Source: Deltaproteobacteria bacterium (GTDB lineage Bacteria; Desulfobacterota; Desulfobulbia; Desulfobulbales; Desulfobulbaceae). Taken from it: DNA of 11,236 nt. The stretch covers positions 1 to 11,236 of the forward strand of contig JAJRVA010000172.1 in NCBI GenBank assembly GCA_024277485.1, given 5' to 3'. Below, one piece after another: positions 1-6,489 of the stretch. The number at the start of each line of letters is the position of its first letter. Position 1 is the stretch's first letter. Below the pieces are notes generated by a model that saw nothing but the letters and a program-made list of their open reading frames with translations, searched no databases and was not told the DNA's origin. The position numbers were made by a program, and so were the translations under genes.

Positions 1-337
1 CGAACCTGAAATAGCCGCCGGCATTAGTCATGGTCTGCATAGCTCCGAGGTTCACCCGGATGCCTTCAACCGTTGTTGTCGCATAAGCTGATTGCACCGG
101 CACCAGGGTGTGTATCAGGTCCGCTAAAGTATACCCTTCAGCACCAGCCGGTTGAAGCATTGCCACGTTGACTGAGGCAACATTTCCCTGTACGCTTGAA
201 CTTCCTGCTCCGGTAGCTGATCCTCCGGATCCGCCGCTGCCGCTGCTGCATGCCGAAATTATCAGCCCGGCAGAGAGAATGGCCAGCAGGCCGAAAAAAT
301 GTTTTATTTTCTTTTGAGTTTTCCATGTTACGTGCAT
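1..337 (-). CDS. Putative lipoprotein with carboxypeptidase-regulatory-like segment, truncated by window edge
   Basis: The first 112 codons of a gene that runs off the left edge. It starts at ATG 337-335, with an AGAGGA ribosome-binding site about 8 nt upstream. The N-terminus has lysines, a hydrophobic stretch and a lipobox ending IISAC, so Cys30 is the predicted lipidated residue. A Ser/Gly linker (SSGSGGSGGS) follows. The rest (start VQGNVASV, later GIRVNLGAM, then TNAGGYFRF) has the pattern of a carboxypeptidase-regulatory-like or Cna-B-type beta domain, in which TxxxGxYxF is typical. Between the first strand and this motif is an insert of about 35 residues that I do not recognise. The protein is probably anchored in the outer membrane or periplasm. 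It follows the 70-aa gene after about 70 nt on the same strand and may be cotranscribed. The function is unknown; the lipoprotein call is firm and the domain call is moderate. Confidence 0.75.
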   Translation of the reverse strand, partial: MHVTWKTQKKIKHFFGLLAILSAGLIISACSSGSGGSGGSATGAGSSSVQGNVASVNVAMLQPAGAEGYTLADLIHTLVPVQSAYATTTVEGIRVNLGAMQTMTNAGGYFRF

Positions 338-376
338 TTTTTATTCCTCTGTTCCTATTTAATAATACTATTTTAG

Positions 377-395
377 TGTGCCCGTTACAGGCACA
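377..395 (-). terminator. Small intergenic hairpin, possible terminator or processing site
   Basis: TGTGCC and GGCACA form a perfect 6-bp stem around a 7-nt loop, between the 70-aa gene stop and the lipoprotein start. On the minus strand no T-run follows, so it is a poor intrinsic terminator in the direction of the genes. On the plus strand it is followed by TTTTAA. It may only attenuate or separate the two minus-strand genes. Confidence 0.3.
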
Positions 396-409
396 TTTTA
401 ATCTTATAA

Positions 410-622
410 TTATAATCCGAATACTGATCGAAACCAGGCGCCGATCAGGGAGAGCGGACCGCCTTCGGTAAGCATGCCGCCGATAAAACCGGCAAGGCCC
501 CATGCGCCGATGAGTGCGGAAGCTGCAGCAACAGTGTAGAGCATCATCTTTGAAACCTCATTCAGGACAGGGGACTGTTCCTGTGCATCCGTTTTTATTA
601 TCTGTCGCAGCGCAACCTTCAT
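410..622 (-). CDS. Small hydrophobic membrane protein of unknown function (70 aa)
   Basis: A 70-residue protein whose second half (from about residue 26) is a Gly/Ala-rich hydrophobic segment, containing YTVAAASALIGAWGLAGFIG, followed by GGPLSLIGAWFRSVFGL. It probably has one membrane helix plus a short amphipathic tail. Two starts are plausible. The first ATG (622-620) has GAGGGT about 8 nt upstream. The internal ATG-ATG at codons 26-27 has GAGG 8 nt upstream, and would give a 44-45 aa peptide made almost only of the hydrophobic part. The N-terminal 25 residues are polar and look unlike a signal peptide, which slightly favours the internal start. A candidate promoter lies at 665-693. I recognise the general style of small Gly-rich membrane peptides but can assign no family. 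Coding status rests on the ribosome-binding sites and the clean hydrophobic pattern. Confidence 0.55.
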   Translation of the reverse strand: MKVALRQIIKTDAQEQSPVLNEVSKMMLYTVAAASALIGAWGLAGFIGGMLTEGGPLSLIGAWFRSVFGL

Positions 623-664
623 GAAGGTACCCTCGCTGTTATCAGGTTACTCTGTTGTTCACCT

Positions 665-693
665 GGAATAATGAGTAGCAAACAGGGTGCCAA
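665..693 (-). promoter_or_regulatory. Candidate sigma70-type promoter for the 70-aa gene
   Basis: Read on the minus strand: -35 TTGGCA (693-688), 17-nt spacer, -10 TATTCC (670-665). It lies about 45 nt before the first possible start codon. The match is partial, so this is a candidate only. Confidence 0.3.
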
Positions 694-822
694 AGCGTCA
701 GGTGTAAACAGAAAAAATGTAAGGGGTTGAAAATGGAAGGAGAAAGCCGCCCAAAAAATAATACATGGTCCAGCCGCGCCAACAACCGGTGTCTAAAATT
801 TTGACAGCTGCAGGAGAAGGCA

Positions 823-861
823 GGCGCACCGGGTATCTAAAAACAAGACATCCGGTGCGCC
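823..861 (-). terminator. Long stable hairpin downstream of the Met-rich gene
   Basis: Arms 823-837 and 847-861 pair over 15 positions: a perfect GC-rich 10-bp outer part (GGCGCACCGG with CCGGTGCGCC), then a G-T wobble, T-A, one mismatch, T-A and C-G, closing on a 9-nt loop. It begins 17 nt after the stop codon of the Met-rich gene, so it most likely marks the 3' end of that transcript. No T-run follows on the minus strand, so it is not a classical intrinsic terminator. It could act as a 3' stabilising stem or a U-less terminator. Confidence 0.55.
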
Positions 862-877
862 GGGGACCTGATAAGTG

Positions 878-1384
878 CTATTGATTGCCCTTGTACTTTT
901 CTGCTTTTTTTATCATATCCTTACGAATATCAAGCATTTTCTGCTCCATGTCAGCCAGTTCTCCCAGGCTGGTTTTCGGGTTTCGCATGGCCTCCATGTA
1001 ATCAAACCGCATGGAGTGCATTTTTTTCCGCATATCTCTGGTGTCATCCATGAATTTCTGTTGATTCTCGGGAGCCATGTTGAACATCATGCCGCCGCTC
1101 ATCATGTTCATACATCCCATGTGGCCCTGTCCCATGCCGCCCATCATACCGCTGCCCATCATACCCATGCATCCCATGCGGCCCTGAGCCATCATACCAT
1201 GCCCCATGCCGCCGCCCATCATGCTGCCGCCCATCATGCCCTGGCCTCCCATGTTCATCATGTTGCCGCGCATCGACTTCTGCGGCATGGTGGTATTGTT
1301 TCCGGTCTGGGCGATGGCTGTGCCACCTATAATGCCGGCGGCCAGAATTGATGCGAGCAGTACTGCTTTTATTTGTTTTTTCAT
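878..1384 (-). CDS. Met-rich periplasmic metal-binding protein, Spy/CpxP/ZraP-like
   Basis: A 168-aa secreted protein, probably a periplasmic copper-binding or metal-sensing protein. A signal peptide spans residues 1-25 (KKQIK, hydrophobic core, cleavage after AIA). Residues 33-103 contain 26 Met among 71 residues, arranged as MM pairs separated by Gly. They include two Cys (72 and 91) in near-identical contexts, RMGCMGMM and HMGCMNMM, an internal repeat suited to binding soft Cu+ ions. Residues 104-168 are charged and helical. They start APENQQKF, which is reminiscent of the LTxxQ-type start of Spy/CpxP/ZraP proteins, and include an RNPKTSLGELADMEQ segment like the P-helix region of ZraP. 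The start ATG is preceded by AGGAGA at 7 nt. The gene follows the SHOCT gene on the same strand after 140 nt. Family placement of the helical domain is an inference; secretion and Met-richness are seen directly. Confidence 0.85.
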   Translation of the reverse strand: MKKQIKAVLLASILAAGIIGGTAIAQTGNNTTMPQKSMRGNMMNMGGQGMMGGSMMGGGMGHGMMAQGRMGCMGMMGSGMMGGMGQGHMGCMNMMSGGMMFNMAPENQQKFMDDTRDMRKKMHSMRFDYMEAMRNPKTSLGELADMEQKMLDIRKDMIKKAEKYKGNQ

Positions 1385-1524
1385 TGTTCTGTCTCCTGTT
1401 CAGTTTTTCTATTGGATATATGTGCCGACAGGCGTCCTGACTGACGGCCGTTTCTGGAAATACGGTTTAAATGTTTACTGAGCCGGCGCATTGTATCAAG
1501 GTGGCCGGGGGGGAGATATGTATT

Positions 1525-1791
1525 TCAGCCGAGTTCTGTTTTCATGCGAAGATATTCATCCTCGCTGATTTCTCCACGTGCGTACCGCTCTTTCAGCGTG
1601 TTGAGATGAGTTGTCGGAAATTTTTTATTCCTGAAAAACAGGGCCTGGAAAAGCTTAACCACCAGGAAAATAACCAGTGCCCAGAAGAGCAGGGTGATTA
1701 TCCAGCCGAGAGGGCCGGGAAAAAATGCACCCGGCCCGCATAGCCAATCGCCGTAACTCCCGAATCCGGTTCCAAATCCATTGTGCATCAT
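1525..1791 (-). CDS. Single-helix SHOCT-domain membrane protein
   Basis: An 88-aa protein starting at ATG 1791-1789. This start is chosen because AGGAGA lies 8-9 nt upstream; an in-frame ATG eight codons earlier has no such site, and the ribosome-binding site would lie inside that longer reading frame. The N-terminus is Gly/Phe-rich (NGFGTGFGSYGDW), then one hydrophobic helix spans about residues 28-50 (GWIITLLFWALVIFLVV). The cytoplasmic tail ends with a SHOCT motif, LNTLKERYARGEISEDEYLRM (in overlapping pieces: LNTLKERYARGEIS, then EDEYLRM). SHOCT domains are short C-terminal segments seen in many small membrane proteins and are thought to mediate oligomerisation. Small SHOCT membrane proteins are commonly found next to copper and other metal efflux genes, which matches the neighbourhood. 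Its precise role is unknown. Confidence 0.85.
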   Translation of the reverse strand: MMHNGFGTGFGSYGDWLCGPGAFFPGPLGWIITLLFWALVIFLVVKLFQALFFRNKKFPTTHLNTLKERYARGEISEDEYLRMKTELG

Positions 1792-2093
1792 TGTTAGGTC
1801 TCCTGATATTTTCATGAGTATATTATTGCTCTTGCAAAAACATTAAGCAGGAAATGTGCCAATGGGAACCTGTTATTGTTCTGGTACGGCAATGATTGTT
1901 AAATTATTTTTGAAATCAACAGGTTGTGTCTCAAAAAATAATACAAAAGAAGGGCCTTTATGTTATTGAAGTCATGCGGGCAGAAAAGAGGAACACGTTT
2001 CCGGGTAATTTTTATCCAGGCTTGATCCGGAAGAGTAAAGAAAATGGACAGTCCAGCCAAGAGTTTACTATGCCGGTTATTCATGGCCCGGGT
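1792..2093 (-). other. Intergenic stretch with a short dyad; no gene seen
   Basis: About 300 bases between the desaturase-family stop and the SHOCT start. Reading frames here lack ribosome-binding sites and recognisable protein. At 1840-1857 there is a dyad with arms ACATT and AATGT around 8 nt. These are the same arms as in the merR operator but closer together. On the minus strand TTGGCA precedes it, and AT-rich sequence including TATACT lies downstream (about 1817-1822), so the SHOCT promoter is probably in this part. The sequence CAAAAAATAATACA at 1932-1945 also occurs at 752-765. Confidence 0.4.
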
Positions 2094-2954
2094 TTAGCGC
2101 CTGGTCTGATTCTTTTTCAGGATGACTTCAGGATCGCGTCCTATACTGTTCAGGGAGTAGTATCCCGGATTGCCGGTAAAGGGGAGAAGTAACAGTTTGG
2201 GGAGCGTGAGTGCTTCCGGCTGCCGGAACTGGGACAGGCCGATGGTCATGTCTTCGTGGCCGGCAACCGGCTGGTCGCGGTAGGTGCCGAACATCCTGTC
2301 CCACCAGGGAAAGTTAAAGCCGAAATTTGAGTTGGTCTCGCGGATAATAACCGAATGGTGTACCCGGTGCATATCCGGGGTTACCACCAGCAGACGCAGT
2401 ATCCTGTCAAATTCCCCAGGCAGCCTGATATTGCCGTGATTAAACATGGCAGTTCCATTCAGGATAATCTCAAAAACAAGCACTGCAAGGACCGGAGGCC
2501 CGAGGGCCGCCACCACTGCCATTTTAATCCCCATGGACAGGATGATTTCAATGGGGTGAAAGCGCAGGGCCGTGGTTACGTCAAAGTCAAGATCGGCGTG
2601 ATGCACCATGTGCAGTCTCCAGAAAGCAGGCACCGCGTGAAACATAAGGTGCTGCAGGTAGATGACCATGTCCAGAAACAGGATGCCAATGATGACAGCA
2701 GGAAAGAAAGGGACCTGGAGAGAGTTCAGCAGTCCCCAGCCGTTCCGGCTTGCTGCCGCGGCAACACCCATCGCGGCAAGGGGGAAGAGCAGCTTGACAA
2801 GGAGTGAGTCAAGCAGAATAATGCCAAGGTTGTTGCCCCATCGTCCGGCTTTTGAGACGGTAAGCCGCCGCCTGGGGCGTGCCAGTTCCCAGGCTGCAAC
2901 GAGGATAAATATTCCGACAAAAAACGTGAGTCGTACAGTTACTTCATCTGCCAT
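2094..2954 (-). CDS. Sterol desaturase / fatty acid hydroxylase superfamily protein
   Basis: A 286-aa integral membrane protein of the di-iron fatty acid hydroxylase superfamily, whose members hydroxylate or desaturate sterols, fatty acids and related lipids. The eight-histidine signature is complete: HLMFH at 102-106, HMVHH at 115-119, and HRVHH at 196-200, with accessory His133 (RFHP) and FNHGN at 171-175. The typical tail motif NSNFGFNFPWWDRMFGTY follows at about 208-225. Hydrophobic segments lie near residues 8-22, 43-68, 82-100 and 136-168. The ATG overlaps the TAA of the upstream DUF4124 gene by one base (TAATG) and has no strong ribosome-binding site of its own, so translational coupling is likely. 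The substrate cannot be read from the sequence. Nothing in it points to copper directly; it may adjust membrane lipids, or simply be a neighbour. Confidence 0.9.
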   Translation of the reverse strand: MADEVTVRLTFFVGIFILVAAWELARPRRRLTVSKAGRWGNNLGIILLDSLLVKLLFPLAAMGVAAAASRNGWGLLNSLQVPFFPAVIIGILFLDMVIYLQHLMFHAVPAFWRLHMVHHADLDFDVTTALRFHPIEIILSMGIKMAVVAALGPPVLAVLVFEIILNGTAMFNHGNIRLPGEFDRILRLLVVTPDMHRVHHSVIIRETNSNFGFNFPWWDRMFGTYRDQPVAGHEDMTIGLSQFRQPEALTLPKLLLLPFTGNPGYYSLNSIGRDPEVILKKNQTRR

Positions 2955-3430
2955 TATCTGCTCAGCTGTTTCTCATACTTTTCCGCCTGTTTTGCGGCTC
3001 TCTCAGCCTGAGCGACTGCTTCTTCAGCCTGTTTCTGGTACCTTCGCGCCCTTCTGTAGAATCTTCTTTTTTTCTTTCTCTTCCCCTTTACTTCACTTGC
3101 GGCCTGGGCCTTGGAGTACAGTTCGTCCGCTCTCTGCAGGGCTTCGGCTTCCTGTTTCCTGGCCTGGTCCGCCTTTTGCTGCAGAATTTTCTGGTTGGTA
3201 TACTGATAACTCTTTTGCCGGCGCACCTGCCGCGACTGCTCCTGCTGCGCCGCTTTTTTTCTATAGCTCGGGCTTACATCCAGGATTTCCACACCGTCAG
3301 GCGGCGCCTGGTCAGTAATGTTAAGAACGCCGTTTTTGTCCCTCCAGGTATAGATATTTTCTGCGCCATAACTGATGGTCCAGAGGAAAACAGACACCAC
3401 GGCCGCAAGTATTACACGATATCTCATCAT
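2954..3430 (-). CDS. DUF4124-domain secreted protein with C-terminal coiled coil
   Basis: A 158-aa secreted protein. Residues 1-22 form a signal peptide (MRYR, hydrophobic core, cleavage near SYGA). Residues about 25-55 match the DUF4124 pattern: YTWRDKNGVLNITDQAPPDG, in which a W-D-xx-G-x-x-x-x-x-D core is usual. From about residue 60 onward it is a highly charged helix rich in Gln, Lys, Arg, Glu and Ala, with a basic block KGKRKKKRRFYRR, and very likely a coiled coil. DUF4124 proteins are common in proteobacterial periplasms and have no agreed function. GGAGG lies 6 nt before the first of two adjacent ATG codons. A promoter candidate with a perfect TTGACA is at 3490-3519. The gene is coupled to the desaturase-family gene by a one-base overlap. 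Confidence 0.85.
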   Translation of the reverse strand: MMRYRVILAAVVSVFLWTISYGAENIYTWRDKNGVLNITDQAPPDGVEILDVSPSYRKKAAQQEQSRQVRRQKSYQYTNQKILQQKADQARKQEAEALQRADELYSKAQAASEVKGKRKKKRRFYRRARRYQKQAEEAVAQAERAAKQAEKYEKQLSR

Positions 3431-3489
3431 ATTTTTCCTCCAGGTGGTCCGGTTGTGTGCTCCACAGGTGTTGTTCAGGTGGTACGTAT

Positions 3490-3519
3490 ATTTAACCTTT
3501 TTCTCTTTTCCCGTGTCAA
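3490..3519 (-). promoter_or_regulatory. Sigma70-type promoter candidate for the DUF4124-desaturase pair
   Basis: Minus strand: perfect -35 TTGACA (3519-3514), 18-nt spacer, -10 TTAAAT (3495-3490). This leaves a leader of about 55-60 nt before the DUF4124 start. It suggests that this pair is transcribed separately from the upstream copA, without a MerR-type dyad. Confidence 0.5.
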
Positions 3520-3582
3520 ATGGTATTCATCATATGAACCTAAAAAAAGAGGAAAAACACGTTCATGCCTGAGACGCGATCC

Positions 3583-5973
3583 TCATGTAATGTTCAGGCG
3601 CCGCAGCCTGAGAGCGTTCACAACCACAGAGATAGAGGAGAGACTCATGGCGGCAGCCGCGATAACCGGGCTCAGGAGAATGCCCAGGAATGGGTACAGG
3701 ACACCTGCCGCAACCGGCACGCCAAGCGAGTTGTAGATAAAGGCGAAAAACAGGTTCTGCCTGATGTTTGCCATGGTGGCGCGTGAGAGCTTCCTGGCCC
3801 GGACAATCCCGGTCAGGTCCCCTTTCACCAGGGTGACCCCGGCACTTTCCATGGCAACATCGGTGCCGGTTCCCATGGCGATCCCCACATGCGCCTGGGC
3901 AAGGGCCGGGGCGTCATTGATGCCGTCACCTGCCATGGCCACCATATTCCCTTTGTCCTGCAGCCGCTTTACTTCAGCCGCCTTCTCATCGGGCAGCACC
4001 TCTGCCACCACGGCATCAATATTGAGCTTTGCCGCGACAGCTTCGGCAGTGGCCCGGTTATCGCCGGTCAGCATGACGACCTGCAGCCCTTCATCGTGCA
4101 GCTGTCTGATTGCCTCGGGGGTGGTTTCCTTGATCGGATCCGACACGGCAAGAAGACCGCCGAACTGTCCGTCAACCGCCACGAACATGACCGTCTGACC
4201 CTCTTTGCGCATCTCTTCGGCCCTGCTTTCCAGTTCCGTGATATCTATACTGTTGTCGTCCATAAGCTTGATGTTGCCGAGAAGAACGTGCGCATTTTCC
4301 ACTGTACCCGCCACACCTTTGCCGGTAACGGAATCAAACTCGCCAGGGGTCTGCAGGGCGATCTTTTTCTCCCCGGCACCGGCAACAATTGCCTCTGCCA
4401 GGGGGTGTTCACTTCGATTCTCAAGGCTTGCCGACAGTCGCAAAAGACGTTCCCCGTCCATGCCGGCAGCCGGGATTACCCCGGTGAGCTTGGGCTTGCC
4501 CAGGGTCAGGGTACCGGTTTTGTCCACCACCAGGGTGTCTATTTTCCGCATGGTTTCTATGGCTTCAGCATTTTTGAACAACACGCCCAGGCCTGCTCCT
4601 TTACCGGTGGAGACCATGATAGACATGGGCGTGGCCAGTCCAAGAGCACAGGGACAGGCGATAATCAATACAGATACAGCCACGATCAGGGCAAACGCTA
4701 ACTGCGGTTCCGGTCCAAAGAAAAACCAGATTGTAAAAGCGGCAAGGGCGATGGCAATGACAACAGGCACGAAATATCCGGCAACCTGGTCAGCCAGTTT
4801 CTGAATGGGCGCCCGGCTGCGCTGGGCGTCGGCAACCATCTGCACGATCCGCGCCAGCAGGGTGTCGCTGCCGATCTTTTCCGCCCGCATGGTGAGTGAG
4901 CCGGTGGAGTTGACTGTGGCCCCGATCACCTTGTCTCCGGCCTGTTTTTTCACCGGGATCGGCTCCCCGGAAATCATGGACTCATCAACTGAACTCGTGC
5001 CTTCAATGACCTCTCCGTCAACCGGTACCTTTTCTCCTGGCCTGATTCGCAGTATATCACCAGCCTGTACATGTTCAAGCGGGATATCTTCCTCGGTTCC
5101 ATCATCATTGATCTTGCGGGCGGTTTTCGGCGCCAGGCCCAACAGGGCTTTTATCGCGGCCCCGGTCTGGCTGCGGGCCTTGAGTTCCATGACCTGGCCC
5201 AGCAGAATCAGGGTGACTATGACCGCCGCTGCTTCGAAATAGACACCCACGGATCCGTCCGGGCCCCGCATGGCATCGGGGAAGATACCCGGAAACAGAA
5301 CGGCGACAAGGCTGTAGACATAGGCAACCGAGACTCCCAGGCCGATAAGGGTAAACATGTTCAGGCTGCGGTTGACCAGGGACTGGACGGCCCGGACGTA
5401 AAAGACCCAGCCGGCCCAGAGGACCACCGGTGTTGCCAGGACAAGCTCAACCCATCCCAGGGTCCGGGGGGAGGTCAGGTTTTCGATGAGGTGTCCGCCC
5501 GGCAGCATGTCGCGCATGGCAATGATAACCAGGGGCAAGGTCAGAATCGCACCAAATATAAAACGTTTGCGCATGTACGCATACTCGGGATTTCCCTCGT
5601 CTTCTTCCAGGGAGACAGTGCGCGGTTCCAGGGCCATGCCGCATTTGGGGCAGGAACCGGGTTCATCCTGAACAATTTCCGGATGCATGGGGCAGGTATA
5701 GGTTGCAGTGCCATTCTCCGTCCTGTTCTCGGGAGGCTCCATACGGTCTGTCGTCGTCTCGGTACGGTCTCCTTTTGTTGTATATGCTTCAGGGGTTGCA
5801 TCGAATTTTTTCCTGCAGTGATCGCTGCAGAAGTAATAGGTGTGCCCGTTATATTCATAGGAGGCAAAGCCGTGTGCATCTTCTGTTGACATGCCGCAGA
5901 CAGGATCGGTATATTTGCGAGTGTGGCCATCATGGTCATGTTCATGCGTGTGGGTGTTTGTTGGATCTGTCAT
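3583..5973 (-). CDS. copA: Copper-exporting P1B-type ATPase with YHS and heavy-metal-binding N-terminal domains
   Basis: A 796-aa ATPase that should pump Cu+ from cytoplasm to periplasm. The N-terminus is His-rich ([10 protein letters not shown]). It is followed by a YHS domain (about 22-65; DPVCGM, then [12 protein letters not shown]) and a heavy-metal-binding motif, YTCPMHPE with CPKCGM at about 92-113. There is no GMxCxxC-type HMA domain. Core motifs are ISGEP (334-338), the transport motif CPC in TM6 (440-442), phosphorylation motif DKTGT (Asp484), SEHPL (His523) and GDGINDAP (682-689). YN in TM7 (747-748) and MSLSS in TM8 (776-780) match the P1B-1 Cu+ signature. The ATG at 5973 is preferred because AAGGTGA lies 5 nt upstream; a GTG three codons earlier overlaps that site. 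It follows merR by 42 nt with no visible promoter, so the two are probably one transcript driven by the merR operator. Ag+ may also be exported. Confidence 0.95.
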   Translation of the reverse strand: MTDPTNTHTHEHDHDGHTRKYTDPVCGMSTEDAHGFASYEYNGHTYYFCSDHCRKKFDATPEAYTTKGDRTETTTDRMEPPENRTENGTATYTCPMHPEIVQDEPGSCPKCGMALEPRTVSLEEDEGNPEYAYMRKRFIFGAILTLPLVIIAMRDMLPGGHLIENLTSPRTLGWVELVLATPVVLWAGWVFYVRAVQSLVNRSLNMFTLIGLGVSVAYVYSLVAVLFPGIFPDAMRGPDGSVGVYFEAAAVIVTLILLGQVMELKARSQTGAAIKALLGLAPKTARKINDDGTEEDIPLEHVQAGDILRIRPGEKVPVDGEVIEGTSSVDESMISGEPIPVKKQAGDKVIGATVNSTGSLTMRAEKIGSDTLLARIVQMVADAQRSRAPIQKLADQVAGYFVPVVIAIALAAFTIWFFFGPEPQLAFALIVAVSVLIIACPCALGLATPMSIMVSTGKGAGLGVLFKNAEAIETMRKIDTLVVDKTGTLTLGKPKLTGVIPAAGMDGERLLRLSASLENRSEHPLAEAIVAGAGEKKIALQTPGEFDSVTGKGVAGTVENAHVLLGNIKLMDDNSIDITELESRAEEMRKEGQTVMFVAVDGQFGGLLAVSDPIKETTPEAIRQLHDEGLQVVMLTGDNRATAEAVAAKLNIDAVVAEVLPDEKAAEVKRLQDKGNMVAMAGDGINDAPALAQAHVGIAMGTGTDVAMESAGVTLVKGDLTGIVRARKLSRATMANIRQNLFFAFIYNSLGVPVAAGVLYPFLGILLSPVIAAAAMSLSSISVVVNALRLRRLNIT

Positions 5974-5992
5974 TGTCGTCACCTTCTGTTAC

Positions 5993-6013
5993 GTTGAAAG
6001 TTGAAAGTTTCCT
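5993..6013. repeat. Short heptad tandem repeat (GTTGAAA x2 plus a degenerate unit)
   Basis: Two exact GTTGAAA units (5993-5999 and 6000-6006) and a decayed third (GTTTCCT) fill most of the 42-nt merR-copA gap. The same 7-nt period with close variants occurs after copB at 9986-10013. Confidence 0.5.
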
Positions 6014-6015
6014 GC

Positions 6016-6417
6016 TTAATCCTCATTCAATGATTGCAGGATCGGGCAGTCATGCGCTGATCCGTGCCCGTCGCACAGGTCGTTGAGCTGCTCCAGGGCC
6101 TGCAGTATTTTTTCAAGGTCGCTTATCTTCTGTCGTATCTTTGCCGCTTTTTCCTCGGTACGGGCCTTGACGTCCGCCTTGGTCGCGTGGGGATTCCGGC
6201 TCAGCGCCAGCAGGTCTTTGATTTCACTCAGCGAGAACCCCAGTTCCTTGGCCCGTTTTATAAAGCGCAGCCTGGCAGCGTCCTCGGCATGGTAAAGACG
6301 ATAGTTTGACTCGGTCCGGCCTGCCGGTTCAATGAGCCCGGTCCGTTCATAAAAACGTACCGTGTCATTGGAGACCCCGGCCATTTTGGCCATTTTTCCG
6401 ATTGTTAACCCGTTCAT
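6016..6417 (-). CDS. MerR-family metal-responsive transcriptional activator (CueR/ZntR-like)
   Basis: A 133-aa regulator that binds a dyad in over-long promoters and, when loaded with metal, twists the DNA to activate transcription. The N-terminal winged helix-turn-helix is clear (LTIGKMAKMAGVSNDTVRFY, then ERTGLIEP and SNYRLY). A long dimerisation helix spans about 85-113. The C-terminal metal loop has Cys115 and Cys124 in LCDGHGSAHDCPIL. CueR has seven residues between its two Cys; this protein has eight, as in ZntR, with His118 and His122 inside the loop. The position matching CueR Ser77 and ZntR Cys79 is Lys80, so metal choice cannot be settled from the standard rule. Copper is favoured by the downstream Cu+ ATPase. 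ATG 6417-6415 has GGAGG 9 nt upstream and is preferred over an in-frame TTG six codons earlier. It is very likely autoregulated by the operator at 6459-6489. Confidence 0.92.
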   Translation of the reverse strand: MNGLTIGKMAKMAGVSNDTVRFYERTGLIEPAGRTESNYRLYHAEDAARLRFIKRAKELGFSLSEIKDLLALSRNPHATKADVKARTEEKAAKIRQKISDLEKILQALEQLNDLCDGHGSAHDCPILQSLNED

Positions 6418-6458
6418 TACTGTCTTCCTCCACAATTTTATCTGTTATTCTCCCTGAA

Positions 6459-6489
6459 CTATAAACATTGGACCATGGTCTAATGTCAA
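6459..6489 (-). promoter_or_regulatory. MerR-type promoter/operator of merR-copA
   Basis: Minus strand: -35 TTGACA (6489-6484), 19-nt spacer, -10 TTATAG (6464-6459). The spacer is two nt longer than the normal 17, the hallmark of MerR-activated promoters. A 22-bp dyad at 6465-6486 fills it: arms ACATT and AATGT, core GACCATGGTC, with only one mismatched pair. The leader to the merR ATG is about 40 nt. Confidence 0.85.

Noticed and set aside
138..503. A 121-codon minus-strand frame overlapping the lipoprotein and the 70-aa gene
   Set aside because: It is out of frame with the lipoprotein, whose lipobox and ribosome-binding site are clear, and its product is a basic sequence without domains.
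875..1351. A plus-strand frame encoding a His/Ala-rich repeat protein
   Set aside because: The repeated His pattern is simply the reverse complement of the Met/Gly codons of the Met-rich protein. The sense frame has a signal peptide and ribosome-binding site; this one has neither.
1926..2192. Plus-strand 88-codon frame (and a minus-strand 61-codon frame at 1899-2084)
   Set aside because: The plus-strand frame overlaps the end of the desaturase-family gene and neither frame has a ribosome-binding site or recognisable domain.
3540..3605. Possible intrinsic terminator after the ATPase gene (GCCTGA...TCAGGC with later T-runs)
   Set aside because: The stem is only 6 bp with a loop of about 20 nt, alternative pairings compete, and the T-runs begin about 10 nt after the stem. 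The evidence is too weak to annotate.
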